Positions 62,771 through 64,000 of a stretch of 64,000 bases of DNA are shown one piece after another; positions within the stretch are counted from its first letter, which is position 1, and each line of letters begins with the position of its first letter. A program made the translations under genes and the position numbers. This DNA is from Heliopora coerulea (Eukaryota; Cnidaria; Anthozoa; Scleralcyonacea; Helioporidae): assembly GCA_030142905.1 (NCBI GenBank), contig JASJOG010000075.1, positions 1,008,501 to 1,072,500 on the forward strand, written 5' to 3'. The notes beneath the pieces are model-generated. The model searched no databases and had not been told where the DNA came from. It saw only the letters and a program-made list of their open reading frames with translations.

Positions 62771-64000
62771 TCCCTTCCACTGAAAAATGAATCAATGCAA
62801 CTTTTCTGAACCTTTATACACTGGCAGTCGAAAAACAATCAGTCACACCAAAGCTAAAGATGGTAACGCCATAAACATTGTAACAAATCTTATCATGTCA
62901 AGTAATTACACCAAAAACAAATAGAAAACAAATCTTAATACTTAGTGGCTCCTCCATGAGCTTTGATCACTGCTTTACACCTTCGAGGCATGCTATTTAT
63001 TAAAACAATTTGCTTATCTAATGGAAAGCCTTGCCACGCAGCTTTTACAGCACTCCAAAGTTCTGTGACATTGGTAGGGTTTTGCTCTTGGACCATTATC
63101 TTTAGTTGGTCCCATAGATTCTCAGTAGGGTTGAGATCGGGTGACTGTGCTGGCCTTTCCATAAAAGGTATGCCCTCTTCCTTAAGCCATCCTTTGACAA
63201 GGTGGGAGGTGTGACAAGTTGCATTGCCATGCTGGAATATCTAACCATTTGGTATGGTCAGCTTGTGTGTGGTTGGAATAATTGAATTTTCTAGGAGATC
63301 AACGTATCGTTCTCCATTGAGCTTTCCATCTATCTCAGAAAGACAGCCAACACCTCTTGCACTGATGCAGCTCCATACCATGCTACCACCTTCATGTTTG
63401 ACAGTTGTCTGAATGCAACTTTCCTACAGCCCTTTGCCAGCCATTCTTCTACATACACACGCCCATCACTCCTATGAAGAAGAGAACTTGGGACCACTGT
63501 TCAGCCATCCAATCTTTGTGTGCTTGTGCAAACTGTAATCGAGACTTCTTATGGCGAGCAATAAGCCTAGGCTTCTTTCTGGGATTGCAGCTCTTTAGAC
63601 CAGCCTCTCTAAGCCTTCTTTGGGTGGTGGAAACCAAGATATTGCCACCATGTTCAATTAGCATCTCAGCTGTTATTCACGGTGCAGTCTTGTAGTGATT
63701 TGACTTGCTTTTCCTTACCATGATCCTGTGCTCCCTCTCAGATGTCTTTCATTTCTGTCCAGGGATCTTGGCATCTTTCACACTACCAGTGAGTATTCTT
63801 CTTGAGGATTTCACTGACACTGTGAGTATAACCCACATGAGCAGCAATTTCATGTTGCGTGTAGCATTCTTTGGATAATGCCAGCACTTTTCGTCGATCT
63901 TTCAAACTGATTCTTCTCTTTGGACTCACTATTTTGTATCTTCCAATAGCTCTTATCGAAGTTGAGTACGCCACCCAAACGATCCAGCGGTCTTTCTGTG
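62721..64000 (-). mobile_element. Tc1/mariner element, cut by window end
   Basis: A minus-strand Tc1-like transposase lies between a terminal-repeat-like sequence after a TA run at 62,721 and the window end. The start of the element lies beyond 64,000. Confidence 0.8.
62935..63974 (-). pseudogene. Tc1-like transposase, broken
   Basis: Order on the minus strand: helix-turn-helix DNA-binding start (RRISLKDRRKVLALSKE, EIAAHVGYTHS) at 63,974-63,783; second HTH/GRPR region (LREAGLKSCNPRKKPRL) at 63,664-63,449; catalytic domain to 62,935 with SPDLNPTENLWDQLK, the last catalytic Glu. The second catalytic Asp, expected in the F-Q-x-D-N-A box near 63,230, reads QHGNATCHTS: Asp is replaced by Gly. A TAG lies just before it. 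Frameshifts separate the pieces. Inactive. Confidence 0.88.

Overview
The window is repeat-dense DNA from a metazoan nuclear genome. I saw no intact host gene, no prokaryotic operon, rRNA or tRNA. The mix of element types (BEL/Pao with LTRs, Penelope-like with GIY-YIG, CR1/L2-like LINEs, hAT, Tc1/mariner, a Crypton-type tyrosine recombinase, a hammerhead-bearing repeat and a Maverick/Polinton) points to an aquatic invertebrate. A cnidarian is plausible, but I cannot prove it from sequence alone. Nearly every gene is broken by stops or frameshifts.

Region 1 (1-18,343) is a large inverted duplication of a Crypton-like tyrosine recombinase element centred near 6.2-6.4 kb. The arms are about 2.1 kb once nested insertions are removed. 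The left arm is split by a 3.6-kb hAT element with a perfect 8-bp target duplication. The right arm is split by a BEL/Pao retrotransposon (8,176-16,152, 5-bp target duplication) and a Penelope-like element (about 16,247-18,120). The BEL element itself holds a 5'-truncated LINE that ends in a 1.3-kb (TAG/GAG)n array, and a foldback element in its 3' LTR.

Region 2 (about 18,343-28,046) is an AT-rich, compact, one-directional gene cluster with a viral look. It holds a possible LamG-like structural protein, a small protein with a myristoylation signal, three BRO-N domain genes, a VRR-NUC nuclease with a C2H2 finger, small membrane proteins, a zinc-ribbon protein, a tandem family of short acidic proteins, an AT-hook protein, and a very long replication gene whose remains read as a B-family DNA polymerase followed by a superfamily 1 helicase. 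Several start codons are preceded by the same AT-rich motif. No capsid, protease, integrase or packaging ATPase is visible, so this is probably one end of a larger element. I consider it the best candidate for an under-described system.

Region 3 (28,046-34,660) is a junkyard of LINE fragments (an R2/NeSL-like clade and two CR1/L2-like copies) and a Penelope-like fragment.

Region 4 (34,793-62,368) is a complete Maverick/Polinton of 27,576 bp with inverted ends and a TAAGC target duplication. It carries the full core set: protein-primed DNA polymerase, packaging ATPase, adenain-type protease, double-jelly-roll major capsid protein, minor capsid protein and retroviral-type integrase. It also has several unknown genes, a membrane-protein cargo gene and a LINE insertion. 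It landed inside a tandem repeat that contains a recognisable type I hammerhead ribozyme (34,676-34,720, minus strand). The window ends with a small foldback element and a decayed Tc1/mariner transposase (62.7-64.0 kb).
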